Part shown: piece after piece, positions 35,502 through 45,035 of the stretch
Layout of the letters: every line of letters begins with the position of its first letter
Position numbering within the stretch: the stretch's first letter is position 1
Assembly: GCA_937967795.1 (NCBI GenBank)
Contig: CALBSK010000011.1
Coordinates: 78,839-142,838 of the forward strand
Length of the DNA: 64,000 nt
From: an uncultured Alphaproteobacteria bacterium
GTDB lineage: Bacteria > Pseudomonadota > Alphaproteobacteria > UBA9655
Reading direction: 5' to 3'
The notes under the pieces: model-generated
The model's input: only the letters and a program-made list of their open reading frames with translations
Databases searched by the model: none
Told to the model about the DNA's origin: nothing
Translations under genes and position numbers: made by a program

Positions 35502-36908
35502 ATGGAGTCAAATGCCGCAACACGTATAGAAACCGATAGTTTTGGACCGATGGCTGTTCCTGCCAATAAATATTGGGGAGCACAAACCGAGCGTTCTCAT
35601 CAGAATTTCCGGATTGGCGAGGAAATCATGCCGCTTCCTCTTATTCGCGCACTAGGCTTACAAAAGAAAGCAGCAGCCCTGGTCAATATGGAGCTGGGAG
35701 ATCTGGATCCTTCCCTTGCAAAAGCGATTGTGCAAGCTGCAGGTGAGGTTGAAAGCGGGAAGCTCGACGATAACTTTCCCCTTGTGGTGTGGCAAACGGG
35801 CTCTGGAACCCAGACAAATATGAATGCTAATGAAGTGATTGCCAATAGAGCGATCGAACTTTTAGGAGGAAAGGTGGGATCCAAAAGCCCCGTTCATCCC
35901 AATGATCATGTGAACCTTAGTCAGTCCTCCAACGATACCTTTCCAACGGTTATGCATATCGCGACAGCCCTTGAAATTCACCAGTTGCTTTTACCCGCTC
36001 TTGAAACCCTTTACAAAGCCTTAGGAGATAAAGAAAAAGCCTTTAAAAATATTATCAAAATTGGGCGAACCCACCTTCAAGATGCAACTCCCATAACATT
36101 AGGTCAGGAATTTTCAGGGTATGCAACTCAACTTAAAATGGGAATTCAACGCATTAAAAATACCTTCCCCCACCTTTTTCAATTGGCTCAAGGAGGAACA
36201 GCTGTTGGAACGGGCCTGAATGCACACCCAAAATTTGGAGAAGCTTTTGCAAAAAAAATAGCAGAACTTACAGGGTTACCCTTTGTGTCAGCAGAAAATA
36301 AATTTGAAGCACTGGCTTCTGAAGATACGCTTGTGGAAGTGTCCGGTGCTCTTAATGTGTTGGCTGTTTCCTTGATGAAAATTGCTAATGATATTCGTCT
36401 TTTAGGATCAGGTCCTCGCTGTGGTTTGGGAGAACTCATCTTGCCCGAAAATGAGCCCGGCTCTTCGATCATGCCAGGGAAAGTGAACCCCACTCAATGT
36501 GAAGCTTTAACTATGGTGGCGGCTCAAGTCATGGGAAATCATGTGACGGTGAGTATCGCCGGATCAAATGGCCAATTAGAATTGAATGTCTTTAAACCCG
36601 TCATGATTTATAATGTTATTCAGTCGATTCGTTTGCTCGCCGATGCCATGGTTAGTTTTACAGAAAAATGTGTGATAGGTCTCGTTACGAATGAGGAACG
36701 GATTCAAGAGTCTCTTTACGGGTCACTCATGTTGGTGACGGCATTAAATCCCCATATTGGTTATGATAGAGCCGCAGAAATTGCTAAGAAAGCTTATAAA
36801 GAACATAAAACGCTTTTAGAGGCGGCTCTTGAGCTTCGTTATGTGACGAAAGAGCAATACGATGAGTGGGTAAAACCTGAAGCTATGGTGGGTGAGAATG
36901 GATCTTGA
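35502..36908 (+). CDS. fumC: Fumarate hydratase class II
   Basis: A 468-residue TCA-cycle enzyme. It contains the family signature [15 protein letters not shown], the substrate segments [17 protein letters not shown] and QSSNDTFPT, and [31 protein letters not shown] N-terminus ([27 protein letters not shown]) is standard. The last 17 bases overlap the ribbon-helix-helix gene that follows. Confidence 0.98.
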   Translation: MESNAATRIETDSFGPMAVPANKYWGAQTERSHQNFRIGEEIMPLPLIRALGLQKKAAALVNMELGDLDPSLAKAIVQAAGEVESGKLDDNFPLVVWQTGSGTQTNMNANEVIANRAIELLGGKVGSKSPVHPNDHVNLSQSSNDTFPTVMHIATALEIHQLLLPALETLYKALGDKEKAFKNIIKIGRTHLQDATPITLGQEFSGYATQLKMGIQRIKNTFPHLFQLAQGGTAVGTGLNAHPKFGEAFAKKIAELTGLPFVSAENKFEALASEDTLVEVSGALNVLAVSLMKIANDIRLLGSGPRCGLGELILPENEPGSSIMPGKVNPTQCEALTMVAAQVMGNHVTVSIAGSNGQLELNVFKPVMIYNVIQSIRLLADAMVSFTEKCVIGLVTNEERIQESLYGSLMLVTALNPHIGYDRAAEIAKKAYKEHKTLLEAALELRYVTKEQYDEWVKPEAMVGENGS

Positions 36909-37164
36909 TCCAGATAAAGCCCGTTTTCAAAAAAAATCTGTCAGCCTCCACGGCCATAAAACAAGCGTTTCTCTTGAAAAAGCTTTTTGGGATGTTCTGG
37001 AAGAGTCAGCCCATCTTCAAGGTATTTCGTTGAGTCAACTTCTTAAAGATATTGATGGTCATCGCAAAGGCAGTCTGTCGAGTGCTCTTCGCCTTTATGT
37101 TTTAACCTATGCCCTTGATGTGAGGCATAGAAATTCTTCCTATAACTCAGAAAATGACTTATAG
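36892..37164 (+). CDS. Ribbon-helix-helix domain protein (RHH_4 type)
   Basis: About 90 residues (88 if the ATG at 36898 is used rather than the GTG at 36892). The core [21 protein letters not shown] followed by [11 protein letters not shown] and [11 protein letters not shown] fits the alphaproteobacterial RHH_4 domain, which commonly follows fumC. These are presumed DNA-binding dimers. It overlaps fumC and lies 28 bases before the fic start, so either transcript could link them. It is a candidate, with Fic itself, for binding the repeats at 37140-37192. Confidence 0.8.
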   Translation: MRMDLDPDKARFQKKSVSLHGHKTSVSLEKAFWDVLEESAHLQGISLSQLLKDIDGHRKGSLSSALRLYVLTYALDVRHRNSSYNSENDL

Positions 37165-37192
37165 TGAGTTATAGAAAGGAGCTCTATAACTC
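37140..37192. promoter_or_regulatory. Four-copy 9-bp operator-like array at the fic start
   Basis: CTATAACTC occurs at 37140-37148 and 37184-37192. Its reverse complement GAGTTATAG is at 37166-37174, and a one-mismatch copy GACTTATAG at 37156-37164. The last two exact copies form a hairpin whose nine-base loop is the ribosome site AAAGGAGCT, and the right arm abuts the fic ATG. Binding of a protein here, or the RNA hairpin, could control fic. Confidence 0.65.
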
Positions 37193-38314
37193 ATGAAATG
37201 GAATTGGCAACAAGAAGATTGGCCAAACTTTAGCTATGATGAAAGGAAACTAGAGGGTTTTGAATCCTTTTTCCTTAAAGAAGAAGGAATGTTAGTGGGG
37301 GCCTTCAAGCACCTCAAAGAGGAAGATAAAAACACCCTCAAAATAGACATTATAAGCAATGAAGCGCTTAAAACTTCAGAAATTGAGGGGGAGTATTTAA
37401 ATCGCGAAAGCGTGCAATCTTCGATTCGGAAGCAATTCGGTCTTCAGACGGATCAGCGGAAATCATCGCCGGCCGAACAAGGTATTTCTGAAATGATGGT
37501 TGATTTATATCAGTCTTTTCAGGATGCTCTCACACACATCAAGCTTTTTTCTTGGCAGGCAATGATTACAAAAGGAAGAGGCGATCTTAACGATATAGGA
37601 TGTTATAGGACCCATAAGGAGTCCATGCAGGTTATTTCTGGAGATATTCACGACCCTAAGATACATTTTGAAGCCCCCCCTTCTTTAAGAATGACGGAGG
37701 AAATGGAGAGATTTATATTTTGGTTTAATAAAACGTCACCTTCGGGGACAGAGACTTTGCCTGCTTTAAGTCGTGCCGGTATGGCCCACTTGTATTTTGT
37801 GTGTATTCATCCCTTTGAAGATGGTAATGGCCGCATCGGGCGCGCCCTATCTGAAAAAGTCCTTTCCCAGTCCTTTGGGAAACCGACTTTAATTGCGCTT
37901 TCTTATACGATTGAGAAGCATAAGAAGACGTATTATCAAGCTCTTGAAAAAGCCAATAAGTCCAATGAAATTACAGATTGGCTCATCTATTTTTCACAAA
38001 CTATTTTGGAAGCCCAACAGTATACTCAAAAATATATTGAATTTTTGATCGAAAAAACGAAACTCTATGAAAGACTTCATGGAAAACTCAATGAACGTCA
38101 GGAAAAAGTTCTCGCGCGAATGTTTCGTGAAGGGCCAGAAGGATTCAAGGGTGGCTTAAGTGCGGAGAACTACATTAGCCTTACAAAGGCATCGCGTGCA
38201 ACAGCCACACGGGACCTTAATGATCTTGTTGCGAGAGAGGTTCTCATACGATCAGGAGAGCGCAGACACACGCGGTATAACTTTGCATTTGATCCTACTC
38301 CATCCGTTTTTTGA
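37193..38314 (+). CDS. fic: Fic-domain protein, class II self-inhibited, with C-terminal winged helix
   Basis: A 373-residue protein. The N-terminal DUF4172-type domain carries the inhibitory motif TSEIEG (residues 61-66), fitting [S/T]xxxE[G/N]. The Fic core has HPFEDGNGRIGR at about 206, complete for AMP transfer. The C-terminal 80 residues form a winged helix (ISLTKASRATATRDLNDLVAREVLI). Such enzymes AMPylate proteins until relieved of the alpha-inh glutamate. The wHTH and the repeats at its own start suggest autoregulation. It overlaps the exporter permease convergently by 20 bases. Target is unknown. Confidence 0.9.
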   Translation: MKWNWQQEDWPNFSYDERKLEGFESFFLKEEGMLVGAFKHLKEEDKNTLKIDIISNEALKTSEIEGEYLNRESVQSSIRKQFGLQTDQRKSSPAEQGISEMMVDLYQSFQDALTHIKLFSWQAMITKGRGDLNDIGCYRTHKESMQVISGDIHDPKIHFEAPPSLRMTEEMERFIFWFNKTSPSGTETLPALSRAGMAHLYFVCIHPFEDGNGRIGRALSEKVLSQSFGKPTLIALSYTIEKHKKTYYQALEKANKSNEITDWLIYFSQTILEAQQYTQKYIEFLIEKTKLYERLHGKLNERQEKVLARMFREGPEGFKGGLSAENYISLTKASRATATRDLNDLVAREVLIRSGERRHTRYNFAFDPTPSVF

Positions 38315-39431
38315 ACATCCACCCTGCCAGGGAAAGGGTAAAGAGGGCGATTAAGGCCATCGGCCATGTGTGCATAAAAACTTCTGCTGCGGGCATATTT
38401 TTTAAGAAAATCCCTTTGATAATAATGAAAAAATGTTTGATAGGCAGAAGATTCGTGAAAGGTTGGAGCCAGTGAGGCATATTTTCAATAGGCGTTGCAT
38501 ACCCTGAAAGAAGCATGGTGGGGGTCATAAAAACAAAAGTCCCTAAGATCGATTGTTGTTGGGTTTGAGAAATAGAAGAAATAAAAAGACCAACGCCGAC
38601 CATTGAAAACAAAAACACAATCATACTGATATAAAGACTTACGATCGATCCTTTAAAAGGAACATCAAACAAAATCAGAGCTGCGATCATGAGAAGAGTA
38701 CTCTCTCCAATACTGATAATCATTGCAGGCAACATCTTGCCAATAAGAATTTGCCAGGGCTGCAGAGGAGAAACGAGCAGTTGGTCAAATGTGCCATTCT
38801 CTCGCTCGCGAGAGACCGACATGGCGGTTACCATAAGGGCTAAAACCATGCTTAAGATGGCTACGATGCAGGGAACAGTATAATAAATATAGTCAATGTT
38901 GGGATTGAAAAATGAGCGATAAGCGATCTCAATGGGTTCTGGCACTTGAACACCTTTGTATTTAAGAACATCTGTATTAAAAGTTTGAAGAATCGAATTG
39001 ATATATCCCATCACAATTTGAGACGCATTGGATTTGCGTCCATCCAAAACGATTTGCAGCGGAGCCGTTTGACCGCTCGCAATAAGACGAGAGAAATGGG
39101 GTTGAAACTGAAGGGATAGGATAACGTCTTGAGTATCAATCGCTCTTTTTACATCCGCAGGATTCTTAAATTCGTAAATATATTTGAAATAAGGAGAGCC
39201 TTTAACCCGTTGAATGAGCTCATGACTATACCATCCATTATCTTGGTTATAAATACCCAGAGAAATATTAATAACATCTAAAGTGGCGGCATGAGAGAAA
39301 ATAATAAGCTGAATGAGAGGCGGTGCAATCAGCACAATTCGACTTTTTTTATCTCGCCACACCGCGAGAATTTCTTTAATGATGAGCGCTTTTATACGAA
39401 ACCATCCGTCTTTAAAGGAGTGCATGCTCAT
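38295..39431 (-). CDS. ABC-2 type permease, YbhR-like
   Basis: A 378-residue inner-membrane permease. A first helix near 28-50 is followed by a large periplasmic domain (about 55-180) and five further helices including the ABC-2 signature region VSRERENGTFDQLLVSPLQPWQILIGK. This is the second of two permease genes of a YbhGFSR-like exporter. It starts one base after the other permease's stop. Likely substrates are drugs or lipophilic compounds; nothing in the sequence decides. Confidence 0.88.
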   Translation of the reverse strand: MSMHSFKDGWFRIKALIIKEILAVWRDKKSRIVLIAPPLIQLIIFSHAATLDVINISLGIYNQDNGWYSHELIQRVKGSPYFKYIYEFKNPADVKRAIDTQDVILSLQFQPHFSRLIASGQTAPLQIVLDGRKSNASQIVMGYINSILQTFNTDVLKYKGVQVPEPIEIAYRSFFNPNIDYIYYTVPCIVAILSMVLALMVTAMSVSRERENGTFDQLLVSPLQPWQILIGKMLPAMIISIGESTLLMIAALILFDVPFKGSIVSLYISMIVFLFSMVGVGLFISSISQTQQQSILGTFVFMTPTMLLSGYATPIENMPHWLQPFTNLLPIKHFFIIIKGIFLKNMPAAEVFMHTWPMALIALFTLSLAGWMFKKRME

Positions 39432-39432
39432 A

Positions 39433-40560
39433 TTAGTCTAACCTCTTCACCATTTTTAAAGCCGTAAGACTCAGGAAAAAAAAGGCAATGATAAGCATAA
39501 AGGCCATGCTCGGGAGAACAAGTTCCCAAATCGTTCCACTCAAAAAACTGGTTTGAAGGATTGTTACAAAATAGCGAGCCGGAAATAAATAGGTGAGGGC
39601 TTGGATGCTTTGGGGCATGGATGGGATCTCAAAGATAAATCCGGAGAGCATGAAAGCAGGAAGGAACCCGGTCATAATTGAGATCTGGCTTGCTACAAAT
39701 TGATTTCGAGTTGTTGAGGAAATAAAGAGCCCCAATCCAAGAGAAGCCAGCAAAAAGATGGATGTTGCAAGCAGAAGAACGAGATAAGAGCCTCGGAAAG
39801 GGACATTAAATAAAAGGATAGAAAGGGAGACACAGAGCGTCATGGATCCTAGCCCCAGAAAAAAATAAGGGATTAGTTTTGCAAACAACATTTCTCGAAT
39901 TTGGATAGGAGTAGACATCATGACTTCCATAGTTCCTCGTTCCCATTCACGCGCAACGACGAGGGCCGTCAGAAGAGTTCCAATTAATGTCATGATAATG
40001 GCAATTGAACCAGGGAGAAGGACATCACGGCTTTTAAGCTCTTCATTGAACCATGTACGAGGTTCAGCCCGTATAGGAGAAGTAAAAAAGGATTTACCTT
40101 CTATTTTTTGCTGGGCGTTCCAATTGCTGACGACCCCTTGAGCATAATTCAGAACAAATCGGGCTGTATTGGGTTCACTTCCGTCAAGAAGAACCTGCAA
40201 AGGTGTTTTTACGTTTCGAAGAAAATTTTGAGAAAAGTTAAGTGGAATTGTAACAATTCCTCGTAGGCGACCTGCCGTAAGTTCATCTTCAATAGAGGAA
40301 CGATGGGTGCTTGTTGTAACGTTAAAATAGGGCGTTCCAAGAAAAGCATTCTCCAGACTTCGTGCGGTTGGGGATGTATCTTCAAGAAGGAGCCCCAGAG
40401 GGATTTTATCGGCATCCAAAGAGACGCCGTACCCATAGATAAAGATCATGAGAAGAGGAAGAATAAAGGCGATGAGAAAGGTACTGGGATCTCTTAAGAT
40501 CTGTTTTTCTTCTTTCTTGAAATACGCCCAAAAACGTCGAAAAGAAAAAGAAGATTTCAT
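39433..40560 (-). CDS. ABC-2 type permease, YbhS-like
   Basis: A 375-residue paralogue of the preceding permease. It has the same layout, with the signature VVAREWERGTMEVMMSTPIQIREMLFAKLIPYF. The N-terminus (RRFWAYFKKEEKQILRDPSTFLIAFILPLLMIFIYGYG) is typical of YbhS. It overlaps the ATPase gene stop by four bases (ATGA). Two permeases plus one double ATPase imply a heterodimeric membrane part. Confidence 0.9.
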   Translation of the reverse strand: MKSSFSFRRFWAYFKKEEKQILRDPSTFLIAFILPLLMIFIYGYGVSLDADKIPLGLLLEDTSPTARSLENAFLGTPYFNVTTSTHRSSIEDELTAGRLRGIVTIPLNFSQNFLRNVKTPLQVLLDGSEPNTARFVLNYAQGVVSNWNAQQKIEGKSFFTSPIRAEPRTWFNEELKSRDVLLPGSIAIIMTLIGTLLTALVVAREWERGTMEVMMSTPIQIREMLFAKLIPYFFLGLGSMTLCVSLSILLFNVPFRGSYLVLLLATSIFLLASLGLGLFISSTTRNQFVASQISIMTGFLPAFMLSGFIFEIPSMPQSIQALTYLFPARYFVTILQTSFLSGTIWELVLPSMAFMLIIAFFFLSLTALKMVKRLD

Positions 40561-42227
40561 GCTCTTCCCTTTTCTTTCTCTTGCCCGTTGATTTCTTCGA
40601 TAAGGGTAATAAAGGCATCTTCAAGGGTAGGATAGGGCAAGTCCTTTGTTTTAACGCTTTCGATGAGGTGATCGGGCGTTCCTGCTGCAATATTAATACC
40701 TTGGTAAATGAGGGCAATCCGATCACAATATTCCGCTTCTTCCATAAAATGGGTCGTGACCATAATTGTGACTCCCTTTTCAGCCATTTCATTGATATGA
40801 TTCCAAAATTCTCGACGTGTAATCGGATCAACGCCTGACGTGGGTTCATCCAAAAATAAAACATCGGGTTCATGCATCACAGCGCACGCTAAGGCTAACC
40901 GCTGCTTATACCCAAGCGGCAGAAGGTCGGCATTGCTCTCGAGATAAGGAGAGAGATCAAAAATGGTGATCATATGATCCATTTTTCTTTGACGAAAGGT
41001 TCCTTGAAGTCCGTAAATGCCTGAAAAAAAATTCAGGTTTTCTTGAACACTCAAAGCCCCATAAAGGGAAAATTTTTGGGCCATGTAGCCAATGCGGGAA
41101 CGCGCTTCAGAAGAAGCCGTCTTAAGATCAAACCCTGAAACCAATGCTTTCCCTTCTGTGGGTTGTAACAAGCCGCAGAGCATCTTGAAAATGGTTGATT
41201 TACCTGCGCCATTGGGGCCGAGAAGACCAAATACTTCCCCCCGTCCAATGGAAAACGATATATTGCGCGCCGCTATAAAATTCCCAAACCGTTTAGTGAG
41301 ATGTTCGGCTTGAATGGGGTGTTGGCCTTCTGATGTTTTCTGTGAAATGTGTTTGGCTAATACGGACTCTCCTTTCGGACTTCCTCCCAGAATATCCACA
41401 AAGGCATCTTCAAACCGGGGGGGAATGGATGTCCATTGAAATCCTTTTAAATCAACAGAAAAAGAGGATGTTGAGACAAGATGGATTCTATTTCCTTGAA
41501 TAATGGCATCGGTTGTTTCGGGATGATTTAAGACGTCCTTCAGAAGCATTCGACGTTTTTCAAGAGGGACTTCCAATTGAAACACACGACCCTCAACACG
41601 CTTCGATAATTCTTTAGGGGAGCCATGAAAAAGCAACGCCCCTTCGTTGAGCAATAAGACGTCGTGACATTTATCAGCCTCATCGAGATAAGAGGTCGAC
41701 CATACAATGGTGATTCCTTGATCAGCAAGCTCTTGCACCATTTTCCATAATTCACGACGGGAAAGAGGATCCACACCTACACTGGGTTCATCTAACAGCA
41801 AAACTTTAGGATGGCCTAAGAGTGAGCAGGCGAGCCCCAGTTTTTGTTTCATTCCCCCTGAGAGATTTCCTGCCAAACGGTGAATAAATGGTTTAAGAGT
41901 GGTAAACTTCAACATACGCTCGAATTCGACTGTTTTTTCCTCTTCTGAAAGATCATGCAAATCAGCGTAGAGATCGAGGTTTTCAAGAACTGTTAGGTCT
42001 TCATAGAGCCCAAATTTTTGAGGCATATAGCCTGTGATTTCGTGAAGGCGTTCAGCGTCTTTTTCCGTATTGAGACCCAAAATAGAAATTTGGCCTTTAG
42101 TGGGGAGCAAGAGCCCCGCCATAAGACGGATAAGAGTTGTTTTCCCTGCCCCATCTGGTCCGACAAGACCTGTTATCATTCCGGAACGAATAGAAACACT
42201 GATACGATCAAGGGCAGGTCTTTCCAT
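40557..42227 (-). CDS. Fused double ABC ATPase, YbhF-like
   Basis: 556 residues with two nucleotide-binding domains. Domain 1: Walker A GPDGAGKTT, signature LSGGMKQKLGL, Walker B VLLLDEPSVGVD. Domain 2: Walker A GPNGAGKST, degenerate signature LPLGYKQRLAL, Walker B VLFLDEPTSGVD. The PLGxKQR variant is typical of YbhF. The ATG at 42227 falls about 17 residues inside the expected ABC fold; the missing first strand (AIEILHVSKIF) is encoded in frame upstream, but no ATG, GTG, TTG or CTG exists before the stop. An ATT at 42278 may be the start. Confidence 0.92.
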   Translation of the reverse strand: MERPALDRISVSIRSGMITGLVGPDGAGKTTLIRLMAGLLLPTKGQISILGLNTEKDAERLHEITGYMPQKFGLYEDLTVLENLDLYADLHDLSEEEKTVEFERMLKFTTLKPFIHRLAGNLSGGMKQKLGLACSLLGHPKVLLLDEPSVGVDPLSRRELWKMVQELADQGITIVWSTSYLDEADKCHDVLLLNEGALLFHGSPKELSKRVEGRVFQLEVPLEKRRMLLKDVLNHPETTDAIIQGNRIHLVSTSSFSVDLKGFQWTSIPPRFEDAFVDILGGSPKGESVLAKHISQKTSEGQHPIQAEHLTKRFGNFIAARNISFSIGRGEVFGLLGPNGAGKSTIFKMLCGLLQPTEGKALVSGFDLKTASSEARSRIGYMAQKFSLYGALSVQENLNFFSGIYGLQGTFRQRKMDHMITIFDLSPYLESNADLLPLGYKQRLALACAVMHEPDVLFLDEPTSGVDPITRREFWNHINEMAEKGVTIMVTTHFMEEAEYCDRIALIYQGINIAAGTPDHLIESVKTKDLPYPTLEDAFITLIEEINGQEKEKGRA

Positions 42228-42297
42228 TCCTTGAAATATTTTACTTACATGAAGAATTTCAATCGCGTTTTTTATAATGTTTCTCTATCGTGTAACG

Positions 42298-43353
42298 TTA
42301 TTGTGAAGTTTGAATTTTAACCGTAACGGGCATTCCTTGTCGAAGCTGTCCTTCTGGATCATCTACAAAAATCCGGAGGCGATAGACAAGGTCAACGCGG
42401 AGTTCGGTTGTTTCAACTGTTTTAGGGGTAAATTCGGCTTGGGGAGAGATAAAACCAATCTGGCCTTTAAAAGGCTTATCGGGGTTTGTATCGGTTATGA
42501 TAAGAGCCTTCATCCCTGGTTTTATGCGTCCTAAATCGGGTTCTGCCACATATGCACGGATCCATACAGGCTTATGAAGCGATACTGTATAAACAATAGA
42601 CTCAGGAGAAACAATAGCTCCCGGTTCTCGGACGCGTGTTAAAATAATGCCATCGGAAGGAGATACAATTTCCGTGTCGTCAAGGTTAATTTTAGCACTT
42701 TCAAGTTGGGCTTTTGCTGTGTCCATTGCAGCCTTCCCTTCCGCAATCTCTTCAATGCGGAATCCTTCTTCGACAAGACTGAGATTCTCTTTTGCATTTT
42801 TAAGAAGAGCCTCTGCTTCAATTTTTTGGGAAAATGCATCATCATAAGCTTGTTGAGAGCTGGCTCCTATTTTAATTTGTTCACTTTGGCGTTTGAAAAC
42901 AATCTCAGCATTTTGAAAAGCAGCTTGCTGTTCAACCACGTTAGCTCGAGCCTCTTCAATTTCTTGTGGACGGTTGCCATGTCTTAATTTCGCAAAATTC
43001 GCTTCAGCTTGTTTGAGCTGGGCTTGTGCTGCTTGAAAAGCTGCTTGGTAGGGCGCTTTATCCAAAACAGCAAGGAGGTTCCCTGTCTTGATTGCGTCTC
43101 CTTCTTCAAAGAGCATCTTTGCAAGACGTCCGCTGACACGGAAACCGAGATCAACCTGCCTGATATCAACGTTGCCATAGAGCGTTAAAAGATAATGGTT
43201 TTTTTTGTGCTGCCAATAGGCCACCAAAAAATAAAGGCTACTCATAAGGGCAATGACGCCGAGGACAATGAGGATCGTACGCCCTTTGGTTTTCCTCCAG
43301 TCTAATACCAGTGTCGTTCTCCTTGTTTTTCTTCCCTGATGTTTAGCCAACAA
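42298..43353 (-). CDS. HlyD-family membrane fusion protein, YbhG-like
   Basis: 351 residues. One transmembrane helix (TILIVLGVIALMSSLYFLVAYW) is followed by a lipoyl-like half (GFRVSGRLAKMLFEEGDAIKTGNLLAVLDKAPYQAAF), a long coiled-coil hairpin (about 105-220) and the second lipoyl half (IVSPSDGIILTRVREPGAIVSPES), then a beta barrel. It would connect the inner-membrane exporter to TolC. The order hlyD-ATPase-permease-permease matches the E. coli ybhGFSR operon. Confidence 0.92.
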   Translation of the reverse strand: MLAKHQGRKTRRTTLVLDWRKTKGRTILIVLGVIALMSSLYFLVAYWQHKKNHYLLTLYGNVDIRQVDLGFRVSGRLAKMLFEEGDAIKTGNLLAVLDKAPYQAAFQAAQAQLKQAEANFAKLRHGNRPQEIEEARANVVEQQAAFQNAEIVFKRQSEQIKIGASSQQAYDDAFSQKIEAEALLKNAKENLSLVEEGFRIEEIAEGKAAMDTAKAQLESAKINLDDTEIVSPSDGIILTRVREPGAIVSPESIVYTVSLHKPVWIRAYVAEPDLGRIKPGMKALIITDTNPDKPFKGQIGFISPQAEFTPKTVETTELRVDLVYRLRIFVDDPEGQLRQGMPVTVKIQTSQ

Positions 43354-43427
43354 GTTTTATAAACTATTTTAAGCTATAAGTAAAAAAATGGTAAAGAATA
43401 AACTCAATGGTACACCACAATCAAAGT

Positions 43428-45035
43428 TTAGTCCTGCAAAAACTGGCGTACGACCTCAGCGGGAGAAAGGCCTTCTCCCTCAACTTTATAATTTAATGCT
43501 TTGATTATCTCATCTGTAATATGCCCAAGGAGAGGCTCCAAGGCATCTTGAATTTCGGGATAAGAAAAAAGAATAGACCCCCGTATGAGTGGAGCTGCTT
43601 GATAAAGAGGATAGGCTCCTTTATCATCTTTGAGGGTAATCAAGTTGTATTTTTGAAGATTTCCATCTGTCGTAAAAGCAGCAATGACTTGAACTTTTTG
43701 ATGATTAAGAGAGGGGTACATAAGATTGGGATCCACTTGAATGATTTCCTTGAACTTTAATCCGTAAATCTTGCTAAGGTGAGGAAAAGCATCCGCACGT
43801 TTCAAAAATTCTGGAGGAGCTGCAATACTTAACCCTGTAGCAAGAAGCGCAAGGTCGCTTAAAGACTCTATTTGTCGAGCTTCAGCAAAATCCCGCTTGA
43901 CAGCCAAAGATTGAGAATTTGAAAATCCAAAAGGGGTCAACCAGAGAACATTAAATTTCTCTTTGTAGGCAGATTTTACCGTTTTAAAAATATCTTCTTT
44001 ATCAATATCAGGATGACCTTTGAGGATGGTCATATAAGCTGTGCCTGAATACTCTGGATAAAGATCCACATCACCCTTTAAGAGAGCTTGATGAATGATA
44101 GCGGTTGTTCCTAAGTTAAATTTGCGAATCACTTTGAGAGATGTTTTAGCTTCAATCGTTTGAGCCATGAGTTCGGCTAAAATATATTGTTCCGTGAAAT
44201 TTTTGCTCGCGATAACAAGAGACTTTCTTTTATCGATAAAATTTTCTTTGAAAAACGCCTGCCCTCCTAAAAAAATAAGGGATAGACTTACCAAACCTAA
44301 ACAGATTTTTTTCCCTCGGGATAGGGCGGGGGATCTCTTTTTTCGAGAGTACAGCGGGATTTCAAATTGAGAAATTCCATAATCAAAGCTGAGGGCAAGG
44401 AGAGCTGTGGGGATGGCTCCGAGTAAAATCAAAGAGGGGTCATTTAAAGAAAGACCTTGTGTGATAAAATCCCCAAGACCTCCTGCGCCGATAAAAGCCG
44501 CAATTGTTGTAATGCCAATTGTCATGGCTGTGGCAATACGGAGGCCTGAAATAATGCTCGGAAAAGAGAGGGGCAGTTCAATCCACCATAATCTTTGAAA
44601 ATTTGAAAGGCCCAGCCCTTTTGCGGCTTCAATGCAGTCTGCGGGTACGCTTTTTAATCCCGTATAGGTACTTCTTAAAATAGGATAAAGTGCGTAAGAG
44701 GTAAGAACAATGAGAGTTGGTGTATTCCCCAGTCCTATAAAGGGAACCAGAAGTGCAAGCATAGCCAAAGAAGGAATGGTTTGAGAAATGCTTCCTAGAT
44801 TTAAAACAAGGCTTCGAAGACGAGAAAAACGCGTTATGACGATGCCAAGAGGAATAGCCAATATTGAGGCAAAAAATAAAGCCAACCCTACGAGCGCAAT
44901 ATGCTCGAGTGTTTTGTGTTGAAGGGAAAGAGCATGCTCTCCTAAAAAATGCAAAAAGGTATTGAAAGCCGCCTCCTTAGTTTTTAAGCCCAGCCCGGAC
45001 AAGTTGTTCAACAAAAGGAGTTTGAGGCGTTTCAC
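43428..45035 (-). CDS. Fused permease and substrate-binding protein of an OpuC-type ABC importer
   Basis: 535 residues. Residues about 45-225 are a BPD-type permease with the EAA loop PADCIEAAKGLGLSNFQRLWWIELPLSFP. After a transmembrane anchor (KKICLGLVSLSLIFLGGQAFF) residues 270-535 form an OpuAC-like periplasmic binding domain starting LVIASKNFTEQYILAELMAQTIE. Family members take up glycine betaine, choline or related osmolytes, or thiols in the EgtU branch. The 5' end overlaps the ATPase gene by 59 bases. An alternative TTG start at 44954 fits the family better, but its AAGGAGG is rather far upstream. Confidence 0.92.
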   Translation of the reverse strand: MKRLKLLLLNNLSGLGLKTKEAAFNTFLHFLGEHALSLQHKTLEHIALVGLALFFASILAIPLGIVITRFSRLRSLVLNLGSISQTIPSLAMLALLVPFIGLGNTPTLIVLTSYALYPILRSTYTGLKSVPADCIEAAKGLGLSNFQRLWWIELPLSFPSIISGLRIATAMTIGITTIAAFIGAGGLGDFITQGLSLNDPSLILLGAIPTALLALSFDYGISQFEIPLYSRKKRSPALSRGKKICLGLVSLSLIFLGGQAFFKENFIDKRKSLVIASKNFTEQYILAELMAQTIEAKTSLKVIRKFNLGTTAIIHQALLKGDVDLYPEYSGTAYMTILKGHPDIDKEDIFKTVKSAYKEKFNVLWLTPFGFSNSQSLAVKRDFAEARQIESLSDLALLATGLSIAAPPEFLKRADAFPHLSKIYGLKFKEIIQVDPNLMYPSLNHQKVQVIAAFTTDGNLQKYNLITLKDDKGAYPLYQAAPLIRGSILFSYPEIQDALEPLLGHITDEIIKALNYKVEGEGLSPAEVVRQFLQD

